64,000 nt of DNA from Candidatus Zhuqueibacterota bacterium (GTDB lineage: Bacteria; Zhuqueibacterota; Zhuqueibacteria; Zhuqueibacterales; Geothermadaptataceae). Made by a program: the position numbers and the translations under genes. The DNA lies in assembly GCA_030950365.1 (NCBI GenBank), contig JAUZRQ010000095.1:1-64000 (forward strand), read 5' to 3'. Under the pieces are notes generated by a model. The model saw nothing but the letters and a program-made list of their open reading frames with translations, made no database searches and had not been told where the DNA came from. The number at the start of each line of letters is the position of its first letter. Position 1 is the stretch's first letter. This document shows positions 44,160 to 53,875 of the stretch, one piece after another.

Positions 44160-45446
44160 TTACGATTGCCGCAGCCAGCGTAACACCTCCGGCAACGTCG
44201 GCCGTTTGCCGTACATCAAAATACCGACGCGGAAAATTTTTGCAACCAGAAAGATGAACAGCAAAATCGAGCCGATCAGAATGGCGACCGATAATAGAAT
44301 TTCCGGCAATGGCGGCATGTCCACTGCAATGCGCGTGAACATGATCATCGGGGCGAAGAAAGGAATCATGGAAAACACAACCGAGATGGTGGTGTGTGGA
44401 TTGCCGATGATGTAGGTGATCATGATCATCGGCACAATCAGCAGCACGATCAACGGCGTCACCAGTTGCTGCGCTTCTTGCTCGGCGTTGACCATGGCGC
44501 CGACCGCGGCATACATGGTGGCATACAGGATATATCCAAGCAGGAAGAACAGCACAAAATAGGCCAGGATCGCCATGTCCAGGTCAATGATCGGCAGGTT
44601 TTTGCCGGTGGCATCCAGGCCGAACATCCCCAGCAGTGCGCCGGAATAGGCCATGATCAGGGCGGCGGTCAGGGCCCAGATGATGAACTGGGTCAGCCCT
44701 ACCGCGCCCACACCAAAAATCTTGCCGGCCATCAGTTTGAATGGATTCACGGATGATACCAGCAATTCCACCACCCGCGAGGATTTATCTTCAATCACCG
44801 CGCGCATCACGAAGGTGCCGTACAGAATCATGGCCATGTACAGGAAGAATACCAGCAAATAGGCAATAATAAATGTCTGTCCGCGTTCCTCTTTCTTTTC
44901 GCCCCCCGGCCCGATCTTAAAGGTTTTCAAGCCAACCTCGCGAGTGATCTCCTCAACGAGTTTAGTATCCAGGCCGGCACGGCGAATACGGATCTCACGA
45001 ATGACCCGCGATGCGGCATTCTGAATCTCCTCATTCTGCTGAAAATTGCTGACATTTTTGGCGTAAAATTCGACCTCGTTACCCTCAAACACATCCTTCG
45101 GAATGATGATGAAGCCGAAAAACTTGTCCTCGTTGACTTCCTCGGTCAGGTTCTGTTTCACTGGCTCCAGATTCTCCGGCTTCACGATCATGCGTTTCAA
45201 CAGGTAAATGCGCTCACCGGCGTCGTTGGTGCGATCGAGTTCGCGCTGCAGGCCGTCGTACACTTCCTGCGTAAAATCGATGACGGCAATGCTCTTCGGT
45301 TCTTCCGACGTCATCACCGCAATCACCGCCGGTACGATGGTTACGCCCAGAATGAACACCGGCATCAAAATCGTGCCGATGATGAACCCTTTGGTGCGAA
45401 TGCGAGTGACATATTCCCGTTTGATGATCGTCAACAGCTTTTTCAC
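44160..45446 (-). CDS. ABC-2 type transporter permease (NatB-like)
   Basis: A 428-residue inner-membrane protein. One helix near residues 20-45 is followed by a large extracytoplasmic region (to about 185) and then five to six helices, the layout of ABC-2 permeases related to NatB, the sodium exporter subunit. The N-terminal KKLLTIIKREYVTRIRTKGFIIGTIL is characteristic. It lies 18 bases after the ATPase gene and ends at a strong terminator, forming a two-gene exporter. The substrate may be sodium, a drug or a peptide. Confidence 0.9.
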   Translation of the reverse strand: MKKLLTIIKREYVTRIRTKGFIIGTILMPVFILGVTIVPAVIAVMTSEEPKSIAVIDFTQEVYDGLQRELDRTNDAGERIYLLKRMIVKPENLEPVKQNLTEEVNEDKFFGFIIIPKDVFEGNEVEFYAKNVSNFQQNEEIQNAASRVIREIRIRRAGLDTKLVEEITREVGLKTFKIGPGGEKKEERGQTFIIAYLLVFFLYMAMILYGTFVMRAVIEDKSSRVVELLVSSVNPFKLMAGKIFGVGAVGLTQFIIWALTAALIMAYSGALLGMFGLDATGKNLPIIDLDMAILAYFVLFFLLGYILYATMYAAVGAMVNAEQEAQQLVTPLIVLLIVPMIMITYIIGNPHTTISVVFSMIPFFAPMIMFTRIAVDMPPLPEILLSVAILIGSILLFIFLVAKIFRVGILMYGKRPTLPEVLRWLRQS

Positions 45447-45464
45447 GGTCGCTCCCTCCAGCCA

Positions 45465-46361
45465 TTATTCTTGCGTTACCGTTCGGATAAAAATTTCATT
45501 CAGCGTTGGTTCAACCAGTTCGAATTTCAGCACCTGCACGCGCTGCAGCGCCGATTTCAGCAGGTCCTGCGCGCGCTTGCCATCGGTCAGATGGATTTCT
45601 ACATAGTTGCCGTAATCATTGACCTTTTTCACGTAATCCAGATTTTCAAAGAAATTGTTTTCACCATCGTACTCCAGGATCACGGTATCCCGGCCAAAAC
45701 GACGTTTGATCTCGCGCAGATCTCCCTGCAGAACGGCCTCGCCTTTGTCAATCAGGCAAATGGCGTCGCACAACCGCTCCACCTGATCCATCTGATGCGT
45801 TGAGAATATGATGCTGCAACCGGCCTCCTTCATTTCCAGCATAATATCCTTTATGAGCTGCGCATTGACCGGATCCAATCCCGAAAACGGTTCATCCAGA
45901 ATGACCAGACGGGGTTCGTGCAGGATGGATACAATGAATTGAATTTTTTGCTGGTTGCCTTTGCTCAGTTCTTCCAGCTTTTTGTCCCACACATCGGTCA
46001 TCTGAAAACGCCCAAGCCACTGGCGGGCCCGCTTTTCGGCTTCGCGGCCGGCAATGTTCTTCAACTCGGCGAAGAAGAGAATCTGCTCGCCAACCTTCAT
46101 TTTGCCATATAGCCCGCGCTCTTCGGGCAAATAGCCCACCTTCTCCAGCAGCTCAGGTGAGTTGGGCTGCTCGAACAATCGGATATCTCCGGAATCCGGC
46201 ATGATGATTTGCATGATCATCCGAATGGTGGTGGTTTTGCCGGCGCCGTTAGGACCGAGAAGGCCGAAAATGGTTCCTTCTTCAATGCTGAGCGTCAGGT
46301 TCTTAACCGCCTGAACCTTTCCAAAGGATTTATGAACATGATTGAGTGACAGCGTTTGCAT
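45465..46361 (-). CDS. ABC transporter ATP-binding protein (NatA-like)
   Basis: A 298-residue ATPase. Walker A is GPNGAGKTT, the signature ELSKGNQQKIQ and Walker B RLVILDEPFSGLD. The C-terminal 80 residues form the extra domain usual in NatA-type exporters. ATG 46361 (MQTLSLNH) follows AGGAGG; the upstream in-frame ATG at 46379 overlaps this ribosome site. It powers the permease encoded at 44160. Confidence 0.94.
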   Translation of the reverse strand: MQTLSLNHVHKSFGKVQAVKNLTLSIEEGTIFGLLGPNGAGKTTTIRMIMQIIMPDSGDIRLFEQPNSPELLEKVGYLPEERGLYGKMKVGEQILFFAELKNIAGREAEKRARQWLGRFQMTDVWDKKLEELSKGNQQKIQFIVSILHEPRLVILDEPFSGLDPVNAQLIKDIMLEMKEAGCSIIFSTHQMDQVERLCDAICLIDKGEAVLQGDLREIKRRFGRDTVILEYDGENNFFENLDYVKKVNDYGNYVEIHLTDGKRAQDLLKSALQRVQVLKFELVEPTLNEIFIRTVTQE

Positions 46362-46470
46362 GTACGACTTCCTCCTCATCCAGGTTCAATTGTCCGTCAG
46401 AAATTTCTTCTATATTACGCAATATTGCCCACTTTGATTCACGATTTTGTGCCGTTTTTAGAAGCGGTCT

Positions 46471-46938
46471 TCAACTCGAGGATATGGGTTTTCCCATCAG
46501 CCGGCGGATGTAAGCGATTTGACCGGTATGATGCATTTCGTGGTAAATGGACTGGAAAATGAACTCATACAGCGGCGTATCGTTTGTGATTACGGAAGGC
46601 ACGGGCGGCTGCAATTGTCGTTCATCGAGTTGATCCAGGAAGGCCCAGAAAGCCTGGCGGGTGGATTCCAGATAGTCCAGAATGGCGTCTCTGGCCGGTA
46701 TGTCCTGTATGCTGCAGTCCTTGCAGGACTTGCCAAAGCGATAAATCGGGGCCTGGTTGTAATAAGTCCAAAGCAGCTTTTCTTCGTATTCCCCGATGTG
46801 CCAGAGAATCCACAGGATGGGATTGGCATCGTGTCGCGGCAGCCAGCGCAGCTCCGGCTCTTGCAATCCTTCGATATACCGCAGCGTGCGATCGCGCGTG
46901 ACTTGCGCCAGTCGTCGGCAGGGATCAAGCCAGTTCAT
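46471..46938 (-). CDS. DinB-superfamily protein
   Basis: A 155-residue four-helix-bundle protein. The candidate metal-binding histidines are His47 in ILWHIGEYEE and His133/His137 in YHEMHHTGQIAYIRRLMG, matching the DinB/YfiT three-His pattern. Family members include thiol transferases using bacillithiol or mycothiol, and many without a known role. GGGAG precedes the ATG. It is transcribed alone or with the ABC genes 110 bases downstream. Confidence 0.88.
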   Translation of the reverse strand: MNWLDPCRRLAQVTRDRTLRYIEGLQEPELRWLPRHDANPILWILWHIGEYEEKLLWTYYNQAPIYRFGKSCKDCSIQDIPARDAILDYLESTRQAFWAFLDQLDERQLQPPVPSVITNDTPLYEFIFQSIYHEMHHTGQIAYIRRLMGKPISSS

Positions 46939-47523
46939 GACAGCTCCCTTCCCTCCTTCGAAGCCGGCTTCGTTTCAGTGCAGACGGCAATATGGATGTT
47001 CACAACTATTCTGCCGTGCTGATGCATTGCAATCCTATCATGGACTCCTGATTGCAGGGTTCTGCCGTGGGGAGAACGGCCTCTTATCTGTAACACCCGC
47101 ATGCCTCTGGCAGCCATGCATGAGAGATGACTACATCGGTCTTTGTATTTCGGGGATTGCAGAATAGTTGTTTAATCCTAAAGCCATCTTTAGCATTTTT
47201 AAATGGTTAAATATTAATAAAAAATCTTTAAAATTCAATAATTTTTCGTAAAATTGGATGATTTTCCCGTAATCCTGCAACCGATGCTGCAATTTATATT
47301 TCCGGTTTTCAGCAATACTGAATACATGAATCTCATACTCGGAGCTTGATGAAAGGGGCTTCCGATATCCTCTGCCAATCCGAATTCGTCGTATGAAAAA
47401 GGTGATCTCGTATTAGTGGGCATGTAGAAATGTTACCCTTGCCCGGCGTTTTAGCCGCACACCAAAAAAGGCTGTCTGCTTCCGTTGCACAGACAGCCTT
47501 TCATTTTTCTATAACCAATCACT
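46939..47523. other. Intergenic region without genes
   Basis: These 585 bases hold no supported gene. An AT-rich stretch lies around 47190-47270. The terminator of the OmpA-family gene is at 47467-47501. Confidence 0.5.
47467..47501 (-). terminator. Terminator of the OmpA-family gene
   Basis: Arms AAAGGCTGTCTG and CAGACAGCCTTT, 12 bases each, lie 23 bases after the stop at 47524. T-rich runs on both sides could stop transcription in both directions. Confidence 0.85.
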
Positions 47524-48984
47524 TTACTCGTCGATTCGCAGGATTTCGATACGTCGGTTGGCGCGGCGCCCTTCGGGCGTTGTGTTGGGTGCAATCGGCC
47601 GGGATTCGCCATAGCCCACCGCAATGAGCCGCTCCGGCGCAATCCCCTTTTTGACCAGAAACCAGCGCACGCTGTTGGCCCGTTTTAACGACAACCGCAA
47701 ATTGGCTTCCTCATTGCCCCGGCTATCGGTATAGCCCTGAATTTCAATAACGATAGACGGATCCTTTTTCAGTTCGCTGGCAACCTTCTCTAGCACCTGA
47801 TAGCTCATGCTGGTGAGCCTGGCCGAACCGCTTTTGAAGGTTACACCCTGCAAAATCATGCGTTCACCGGGTTTCAGCCAGGGTATGGTATCCGGGATGC
47901 CATCGTGATCTTTATAGCCATTCACGGTTTCTGGTTCATTGGGTGCGCCATCTTCGGTATCCGGAATGCCATCGTTGTCATTGTCCAGGTCCGGGACTCC
48001 ATCCTCATCCTGAAATCCATCGAAGTCCTCGGGCTGGTTCGGCGCTCCGTCACGTGCGTCTTCGATACCATCGCCATCGTTGTCCGGATCCGGCGCGCCA
48101 TCTTCGTCCTGAAAGCCGTCAATATCCTCAGGCTCATTCGGCATCAAATCCTGGCCATCCACGATGCCATCGCCATCGTTGTCAACGTCGGGAATGCCGT
48201 CGCCGTCTTCGAAACCATCTATATCCTCGGCGATATTCGGCGCTTTATCATTTGCATCGGGAATGCCATCACCGTCATTGTCCAGATCCGGGATGCCATC
48301 GTGATCCTGAAAGCCGTCGAAGTCTTCCGCCTGCTCCGGAGCGGCATCCATGCGGTCATAAATGCCGTCATGATCGCTGTCGCGATCACCGCCAAACCGG
48401 TAAAACAGTCCAATGCGCGCATTCAAAAAGCCATCGGTATCGTTACTGGCCAGGGTGCCATCCAGCGCATCGGACAGCGTATAATGATAATCGCCAGTAA
48501 CCACCAGCGCCCACTGCGGCGTGATGAGGAATTCCAGACCTGCTCCAGCCAGTGCCACCTCGGCCCAGCCAGAAAATGGGCGACCGTTTTTGTTGACTAT
48601 CGGACTTTTGCGATCGCCTTTGAACGCTTTGAAACGAAAGCCGCCCGCGCCGCCAAATACAAATGGCGATAAGCGCCGCGTGGGAAACAACAGCAGCATG
48701 GCAGACAGTTTGGCGTCCATCAGTGGCGTGTAGAAGGCATTGATGCGAACTTCATCCCGAAGCTCGCCGTAGCCCGACTGCAGCATAAATCCCAGGTACG
48801 GCAGCGGCAGGTATTGCACGGCAAAATTAACCGCCGGGCCATAGCCGCTGCGGCGCAAATCGCCCTCGTAATGCTGAAAGCCAGTCTGTATGCCCAGCGC
48901 CAGATGCCCGCGTTTGTACTGCGCCATCGCCGTCCCGGTCAGAATCAGGCTCCACAGGGTGATCCAGATCAGTCTCCGTTGCAT
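47524..48984 (-). CDS. OmpA-family protein with thrombospondin type-3 repeats
   Basis: A 486-residue outer-membrane protein. A signal peptide (ending TAMAQ) precedes an eight-strand-like barrel to about residue 195. Then come five acidic repeats of about 35 residues (DNDGDGIPD...PNEPEDIDGFQDEDG), encoded at about 47900-48390 and typical of calcium-binding thrombospondin type-3 repeats. The C-terminal OmpA domain has VIEIQGYTDSRGNEEANLRLSLKRANSV, which holds peptidoglycan. It ties outer membrane to cell wall. GGAGG stands seven bases before the ATG. Copy number of the repeats may vary between strains because the DNA is nearly repetitive. Confidence 0.94.
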   Translation of the reverse strand: MQRRLIWITLWSLILTGTAMAQYKRGHLALGIQTGFQHYEGDLRRSGYGPAVNFAVQYLPLPYLGFMLQSGYGELRDEVRINAFYTPLMDAKLSAMLLLFPTRRLSPFVFGGAGGFRFKAFKGDRKSPIVNKNGRPFSGWAEVALAGAGLEFLITPQWALVVTGDYHYTLSDALDGTLASNDTDGFLNARIGLFYRFGGDRDSDHDGIYDRMDAAPEQAEDFDGFQDHDGIPDLDNDGDGIPDANDKAPNIAEDIDGFEDGDGIPDVDNDGDGIVDGQDLMPNEPEDIDGFQDEDGAPDPDNDGDGIEDARDGAPNQPEDFDGFQDEDGVPDLDNDNDGIPDTEDGAPNEPETVNGYKDHDGIPDTIPWLKPGERMILQGVTFKSGSARLTSMSYQVLEKVASELKKDPSIVIEIQGYTDSRGNEEANLRLSLKRANSVRWFLVKKGIAPERLIAVGYGESRPIAPNTTPEGRRANRRIEILRIDE

Positions 48985-49216
48985 GTCGGCACCTCCATGT
49001 GTTTATCAGAAATATCGGCAGAATTGCCATTTCAAAAACCATGCCGCACGGAGAGAACGGTATCATCCAGTAAAAGCAATGGCTATAACTCTTTATTTAT
49101 CATCACAATGGTGAGAATTCGCAGGCTTCGGCCAAAGACGGGAGTTTGGAAAGCCAAAACATTGGTGGGAATGGGCGATTACAACCCTGTAATTTCTGCG
49201 GAATGATGCGATGGAA

Positions 49217-49930
49217 TCAGGCCGGGGCGGAGTGCACCTGTTTGTTGTGCAAACTGGTCAGCACCACTTTCGGCAGGCGCGAACGATGCTGTTCTAAAAA
49301 TTCGGCGAAATCTTCGGGATAATGACTTTCTACCTGCCGTAGTAGCCAGCTCATGGCCGCCTGCACGGCCAGATGCCTTTCTTCGATCACTGGCTCAAGG
49401 AAGGCGAAAATCTCCTGCGCCCCGAGTAGCAACTGGCGCTCTCTAGATTGCGGATCGATGTACACCAGGCTGACAATGGCCGAGCGCCTCCGCCAGGGGT
49501 CCACGCTCTGCAACCAGGGCGCCATGCGCATAACCAGCGACGGATTTTTATGAATGGCAATGGCGCGCACATGGCCGAGCCAGTCGGCCAGCACCCAGTT
49601 ATCCACCGCGCTGGTCCAATGATCCAGCATGCCCCATAGATGCGCATCCACCAGATCGGGTATGTAATACATCAACTGCAGCCCCAAAAGCCGCGCCTCG
49701 AAATATTCGCTGCCCCAAAGGTCCTGCAGAAAGTTCAGCCAGATGAATTCCTCTTCCACCTCCGGCAGGGTGGGCTTCAGCTCGCGAAGAATATCGATGA
49801 GGTCTTCGCGCGACAATCCGGCGATGTGCGCACGCGAACGGATAGTAGCCGCCAGTTCCCTGGCCCGCTCCGAATTGGCGCGCTTGCGAATGGCGCGTTC
49901 AACTTCTTCAACTGCAAATTGTCGCATCAT
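49217..49930 (-). CDS. AlkD-like DNA alkylation repair/HEAT-repeat protein
   Basis: A 237-residue all-helical protein. It resembles the AlkD DNA glycosylase family: DNWVLADWLG and PWRRRSAIVSLVY occupy the places of the conserved Asp/Trp and Arg residues that hold the damaged base. AlkD removes N3- or N7-alkylated purines. The N-terminal part is less conserved, so a non-enzymatic HEAT protein is possible. A weak ribosome site precedes ATG-ATG. It stands alone, with the acyl-CoA synthetase gene on the same strand ending 87 bases before it. Confidence 0.78.
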   Translation of the reverse strand: MMRQFAVEEVERAIRKRANSERARELAATIRSRAHIAGLSREDLIDILRELKPTLPEVEEEFIWLNFLQDLWGSEYFEARLLGLQLMYYIPDLVDAHLWGMLDHWTSAVDNWVLADWLGHVRAIAIHKNPSLVMRMAPWLQSVDPWRRRSAIVSLVYIDPQSRERQLLLGAQEIFAFLEPVIEERHLAVQAAMSWLLRQVESHYPEDFAEFLEQHRSRLPKVVLTSLHNKQVHSAPA

Positions 49931-50017
49931 GAGGCTTCACCGTTGCCATTTGGTCCTTGCTGATCATGTTGTATTATAAAAATTTTTTAGCTTTATCCAA
50001 ACACAATTTTGGGCATT

Positions 50018-52147
50018 TCAGACGGTTTTGTCTTTCGGCGGATGCAACAAAATACGCACATCCACAATTTTGCACTGCTCGCGATCCGGGGCAACAATAA
50101 AGGGATTAATATCAAGCTCCCCGATTTGCGGAAAATCCAGCGCAAGCTGTGACAATCGCTGCAGCGACTCGGTCAGCAGGGCGAAATCCACCGGCGGTTC
50201 GCCGCGAACGCCGCGCAGAATGGCTGCCCCACGGATCGATTGCACCATTTCCTCGGCAATCTCCTGTGAAAGCGGCGCAAAGCGGAAAACCACATCCCGG
50301 AAAACTTCCACCAGCACGCCGCCCAGCCCGAAAGCGATCATCGGGCCGAATTTGGGATTGTGATGGATGCCCAGCATGACCTCGCGATGCCCGCGGGCCA
50401 TTTCCTGCACCAGAAACCGGGCTTCCGGATCGGCATCCTCCCGCCGGGCAAGGATCTCAACGAGTTCGTCGAATTCGCGTCGCAGCGCAGATTCATTGGC
50501 GATATTCACACGCACGGCGCACAGTTCGGTTTTGTGTAGAATGGATTCGCCGGAAAGTTTAAGCACCACCGGATAGCCGATGGTTTGCGCAGCATCCTGC
50601 ACCTCCTGCCAATTGCGGCAGATGTGCGTTTGCGCCACCCGAAAGCCGTAGGCTTGTAGCACACGGTACGCTTCGTGGTCAAGCAGCCGTCGCCGTTGCT
50701 GGGCCACGGCCGCTTCAATTATATCCGCCGCGGCGGCACGGTCCACCGGGAAGGTCACTGGCGGCGAGATGGTTTTGGAACGCCACTGCGCATAATCCAC
50801 CATAGCGCGCAGGGTTTTGGCCGCGCTCTCCGGAAATTCGTACGCCGGAATACCGCGGCGCTGCAGCTCGCGGATGCTGCTGGCCACGCCCTTTACTCCC
50901 ATAAAACAGCCCATGACCGGTTTGTCCGAGCCCTCCATCGCCATCGACACCGAGTGCGCCACCTTGATGGGATCGGTCACCACCGGCGGCACAAAAATCA
51001 CAATCGCTGCGTCGATTTCATCGGTCTGCAGAACGCAGGACAGCGCATACCGGAACTCTTCCTCAGTCGCAGCGGCGAGTAGATCCACTGGATTGCTCAA
51101 ACTGGCCTCGGGTGAAACATGCTTGCGGATTTTTGCCTGGATTTCGTCGGACAGCCTGGGCAACCGGAGCCCCAGATTCTCGCATGCGTCAGCCGCCAGG
51201 ATGCCCGGCCCGCCGGCATTGGTGATGATGGCCACCCGGTTGCCGCGCGGCAGCGGCTGGTTCGCCAATCCCATGGCAAAATCGAACATTTCTTCGATGG
51301 TGTCCGCCCGGATGATGCCGCACTGCTGAAACATGGCATCGAATAGGATGTCGGTTTCTGCCAGCGCGCCGGTGTGACTGGATGCAGCCCGGGCGCCGCT
51401 CTGTGTGCGCCCGGATTTGACGATTATAATGGGCTTTTTGCGCGAAATGTCCTGCGCCAGGCGGATAAATTGTTGCGGCCGTCCAAAACTCTCCAGATAC
51501 ATCAAAATCACTTCGACCGACGGATCATCGCGCCAGTAGTCGAGCACATCGTTGCCGGCGATATCTGCTTTGTTGCCGATTGAAATAAACATAGACACGC
51601 CAAGATTGAGTTTGGCCGCGTGTTCGAGAATGGTCACACCCAGCGCCCCACTTTGAGATACGAAGCCGACGCGGCCACGGCGCGGCACGGCGGGCGCAAA
51701 CGTGGCGTTCAAATTCACATCCGGATCGGTGCAGATCACGCCCATGCAGTTCGGCCCGACCATGCGCATGTTATGCTCGCGCACCACTGCCAGGATTTGC
51801 TCTTCCAGCCTGCGGCCTTCTTCGCCCGTTTCGCGGAACCCGGCGGTAATCACGATGAGGCCCTTCACCCCGGCCTTGGCACACTCCTTCACCACATCCA
51901 GCACCCGGTCCCGCTTGACGGCGATCACCGCCAGGTCCACCCGATCCGGAATCGCCCTGATGCTGGGATAGGCTTTCACCGAATGGACGTAGGCCGCAGT
52001 GGGATGCACGGGAAACACCGGGCCGTTGAAATCAGAATCGAGCAACTTTTCAAAAATCACCCGCCCAATGGCGCCCTCGCGCCGCGAAGCCCCGATCACC
52101 GCCACCGAGCGCGGGCGAAAGATGGCATTTAGAGATTGAGTATCCAT
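50018..52147 (-). CDS. ADP-forming acetate/acyl--CoA ligase, fused alpha-beta
   Basis: A 709-residue fusion. Residues 5-100 bind CoA (FRPRSVAVIGASRREGAIG). The succinyl-CoA-synthetase-like domains hold the phosphorylated His in SSHTGALAE near residue 258. The C-terminal ATP-grasp domain (about 480-700) has YPVVLKLSGESILHKTE. The enzyme makes ATP while releasing acetate or another acid from its CoA ester, or works in reverse. I start at ATG 52147 (MDTQSL); an in-frame ATG two codons earlier is equally possible. It is typical of fermentative and thermophilic bacteria and archaea. It has no operon partner here. Confidence 0.93.
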   Translation of the reverse strand: MDTQSLNAIFRPRSVAVIGASRREGAIGRVIFEKLLDSDFNGPVFPVHPTAAYVHSVKAYPSIRAIPDRVDLAVIAVKRDRVLDVVKECAKAGVKGLIVITAGFRETGEEGRRLEEQILAVVREHNMRMVGPNCMGVICTDPDVNLNATFAPAVPRRGRVGFVSQSGALGVTILEHAAKLNLGVSMFISIGNKADIAGNDVLDYWRDDPSVEVILMYLESFGRPQQFIRLAQDISRKKPIIIVKSGRTQSGARAASSHTGALAETDILFDAMFQQCGIIRADTIEEMFDFAMGLANQPLPRGNRVAIITNAGGPGILAADACENLGLRLPRLSDEIQAKIRKHVSPEASLSNPVDLLAAATEEEFRYALSCVLQTDEIDAAIVIFVPPVVTDPIKVAHSVSMAMEGSDKPVMGCFMGVKGVASSIRELQRRGIPAYEFPESAAKTLRAMVDYAQWRSKTISPPVTFPVDRAAAADIIEAAVAQQRRRLLDHEAYRVLQAYGFRVAQTHICRNWQEVQDAAQTIGYPVVLKLSGESILHKTELCAVRVNIANESALRREFDELVEILARREDADPEARFLVQEMARGHREVMLGIHHNPKFGPMIAFGLGGVLVEVFRDVVFRFAPLSQEIAEEMVQSIRGAAILRGVRGEPPVDFALLTESLQRLSQLALDFPQIGELDINPFIVAPDREQCKIVDVRILLHPPKDKTV

Positions 52148-52527
52148 AATCATTTATCATTCCATTTGATTGTCTCAATTAAAAAATCAAATAGCTTAAA
52201 ATAAAAATTCCTCACAAACAGCCTAGCGTGCGTATTTATAGTAGATCTATCATACGCAATTGCTTTAATTTTAAGCTTCAGTTTGCATTCTGCCATGTTT
52301 CAAGGTTTCTAAATCCGCTAATGGTGTTCTACCCAAAAGGGACATTAAAGCTTCGATCAATGGAAATCATTCCATTTTTCATGATAGATTATTTTATGGA
52401 TTTCAATACGAAATACATACATCTTTATCAGGAACCTCTTGCATTTTTCAAAAGTAATATTTTTTTTGACAAAGGCAACTGACTTTTCTCAAAGGACCCG
52501 TGGAACATCAACGAAAGGAGGATCGCT
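52148..52527. other. AT-rich intergenic region
   Basis: No gene is supported in these 380 bases. The stretch is AT-rich and should contain the divergent promoters of the genes at 52147 and 52528; TTGACA occurs at about 52468 without a matching -10 at the right distance. Confidence 0.4.
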
Positions 52528-53238
52528 ATGTGGATGCAAAGACGCTTCGTAAGTTGGATTTCAATTTTCGCAATTATTGGTCTGGTTGCTTGCTCCAGCA
52601 GTAGTCCCACCGAAACCGAACAGAATAAAGCCCCTGAATTGCCGGATTTGAATAAGCTGAGAGTGACGGTCCCGCAGGGAGCTCCGCCCCAGGTGCAGGG
52701 TATTGCCGCCGCAGCCAACGGTTTTATTGCCGCTGGTTACGGGTGGATAGCTCAAGCCAGCAGTACCAACCCAACGGGCTCAGGTGGAACTTATCAATGG
52801 AGCGTGACCCAAAACGGAGTGACTCTGACCATTAAGGCCGAAGTCCAGAGCGACGGCTCGGTCAAATGGACCGTCACCTTAAATGGCACCGATTCAAATA
52901 GCGGCACCGCGTACAACAATTGGGTAGCGATTTCTGGATCAACGGATGCGGAAGGCAAAAATGGCCAGTTTACGATTTATGAGGAAAATTCTACCAATGT
53001 AGCGGCACAGATCACCTGGTCGGAGGATAGCAACGGCAATCGGACTGTTACTATGTCCAGCAGTGACGGATTCACGTGGAGAATCGTGGCCAATGCTGAT
53101 GGCAGCGGCTCGGTGGTGACCGAAGAAAACGGTAAGAAAACCTTCGAGGCCAATTGGACGGCCAATGGCAGTGGCACCTGGGCATCGTATGATCCACAAA
53201 CCGGCCAGCAAACCGCTTCTGGAAGCTGGAGCTCGTAA
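52528..53238 (+). CDS. Predicted lipoprotein, unknown function
   Basis: A 236-residue protein. The N-terminal signal ends in LVAC followed by Ser-rich sequence, a good lipobox, so it is probably lipid-anchored. The rest is rich in Ser, Thr, Asn and Gly with beta-strand repeats (YQWSVTQNGVTLTIKAEVQSDGSVKWTVTLNG and related units), suggesting a beta-sandwich or beta-sheet array. Acidic DGSG and Asn-rich loops may bind calcium. I do not recognise the family. GAAAGGAGG precedes the ATG, and a strong terminator follows, so it is monocistronic. Confidence 0.8.
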   Translation: MWMQRRFVSWISIFAIIGLVACSSSSPTETEQNKAPELPDLNKLRVTVPQGAPPQVQGIAAAANGFIAAGYGWIAQASSTNPTGSGGTYQWSVTQNGVTLTIKAEVQSDGSVKWTVTLNGTDSNSGTAYNNWVAISGSTDAEGKNGQFTIYEENSTNVAAQITWSEDSNGNRTVTMSSSDGFTWRIVANADGSGSVVTEENGKKTFEANWTANGSGTWASYDPQTGQQTASGSWSS

Positions 53239-53260
53239 GTCAACCAACAACACCGAAAGA

Positions 53261-53298
53261 AAAAACCCTGCCGGGCTCAGGCGCCTGGCAGGGTTTTT
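53261..53298 (+). terminator. Terminator of the lipoprotein gene
   Basis: AAAAACCCTGCC and GGCAGGGTTTTT pair perfectly over 12 bases, 22 bases after the stop. The A-rich and T-rich ends allow action in both directions, so it could also end the convergent operon finishing at 53411. Confidence 0.9.
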
Positions 53299-53410
53299 AG
53301 TTTTTTCAAAATAATACAACCGCATTGAAGAGACATTATGTTCTTTCCTTCTGCCGTGCCAAGTCAGCCTGGCAGGAGAAAAACGATAAAAAGCACCGTA
53401 TTACGATCAT

Positions 53411-53875
53411 TCAAGCGATTGTTTCTAGCGTTTTCAGTACATCCTGCGCATGGCCGGTGACCTTCACTTTCGGCCATACCTTGCGAATCAGCCCTTCGTC
53501 ATCGATCAAAAAGGTGCTGCGCACCGTGCCCATGAATTTGCGGCCATACATGGATTTTTCCTGCCACACGCCGTATGTTTGTTGTACCTCGGTACTCTCG
53601 TCCGATAGCAATTTGAACGACAGGCCATACTTGCTTTTGAAATTCTGATGGCTCTTCTGGCCATCCTTGCTCACGCCCAGAATCACCGCATTGCGAGCCG
53701 CGAATTGTTCGTGCAAATCGCGAAATTCGATGGCTTCTTTCGTGCATCCCGAGGTGTTGTCTTTGGGGTAAAAATACAGCACCACCCACCTGCCCCGAAA
53801 ATCGGACAGTCGCACCGGCTCGCCGTTCTCGTCCGGCAGGACAAAATCGGGCGCCTGGTCACCTTCTTTGAGCAT
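53411..53875 (-). CDS. bcp: Thioredoxin-dependent peroxiredoxin (Bcp/PrxQ), 1-Cys form
   Basis: A 154-residue peroxidase reducing hydrogen and alkyl peroxides. The peroxidatic Cys44 lies in NTSGCTKEAIEFRD. The resolving Cys found five residues later in many Bcp proteins is absent (Ile), so it works as a 1-Cys enzyme or uses a partner thiol. WPKVKVTGHAQDVL near the end is typical of the family. ATG follows AGGAGG and overlaps the end of the cytochrome gene by 17 bases. It is the last gene of the operon from 59361. Confidence 0.94.
   Translation of the reverse strand: MLKEGDQAPDFVLPDENGEPVRLSDFRGRWVVLYFYPKDNTSGCTKEAIEFRDLHEQFAARNAVILGVSKDGQKSHQNFKSKYGLSFKLLSDESTEVQQTYGVWQEKSMYGRKFMGTVRSTFLIDDEGLIRKVWPKVKVTGHAQDVLKTLETIA

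Noticed and set aside
47900-48390. Regularly spaced repeats resembling an array
   Set aside because: They are coding repeats of thrombospondin type 3 in the OmpA-family gene, with no unique spacers. Not a CRISPR array.
52228-52482. Plus-strand frame of 84 codons
   Set aside because: AT-rich, Phe/Ile-heavy translation of intergenic DNA without a ribosome site.
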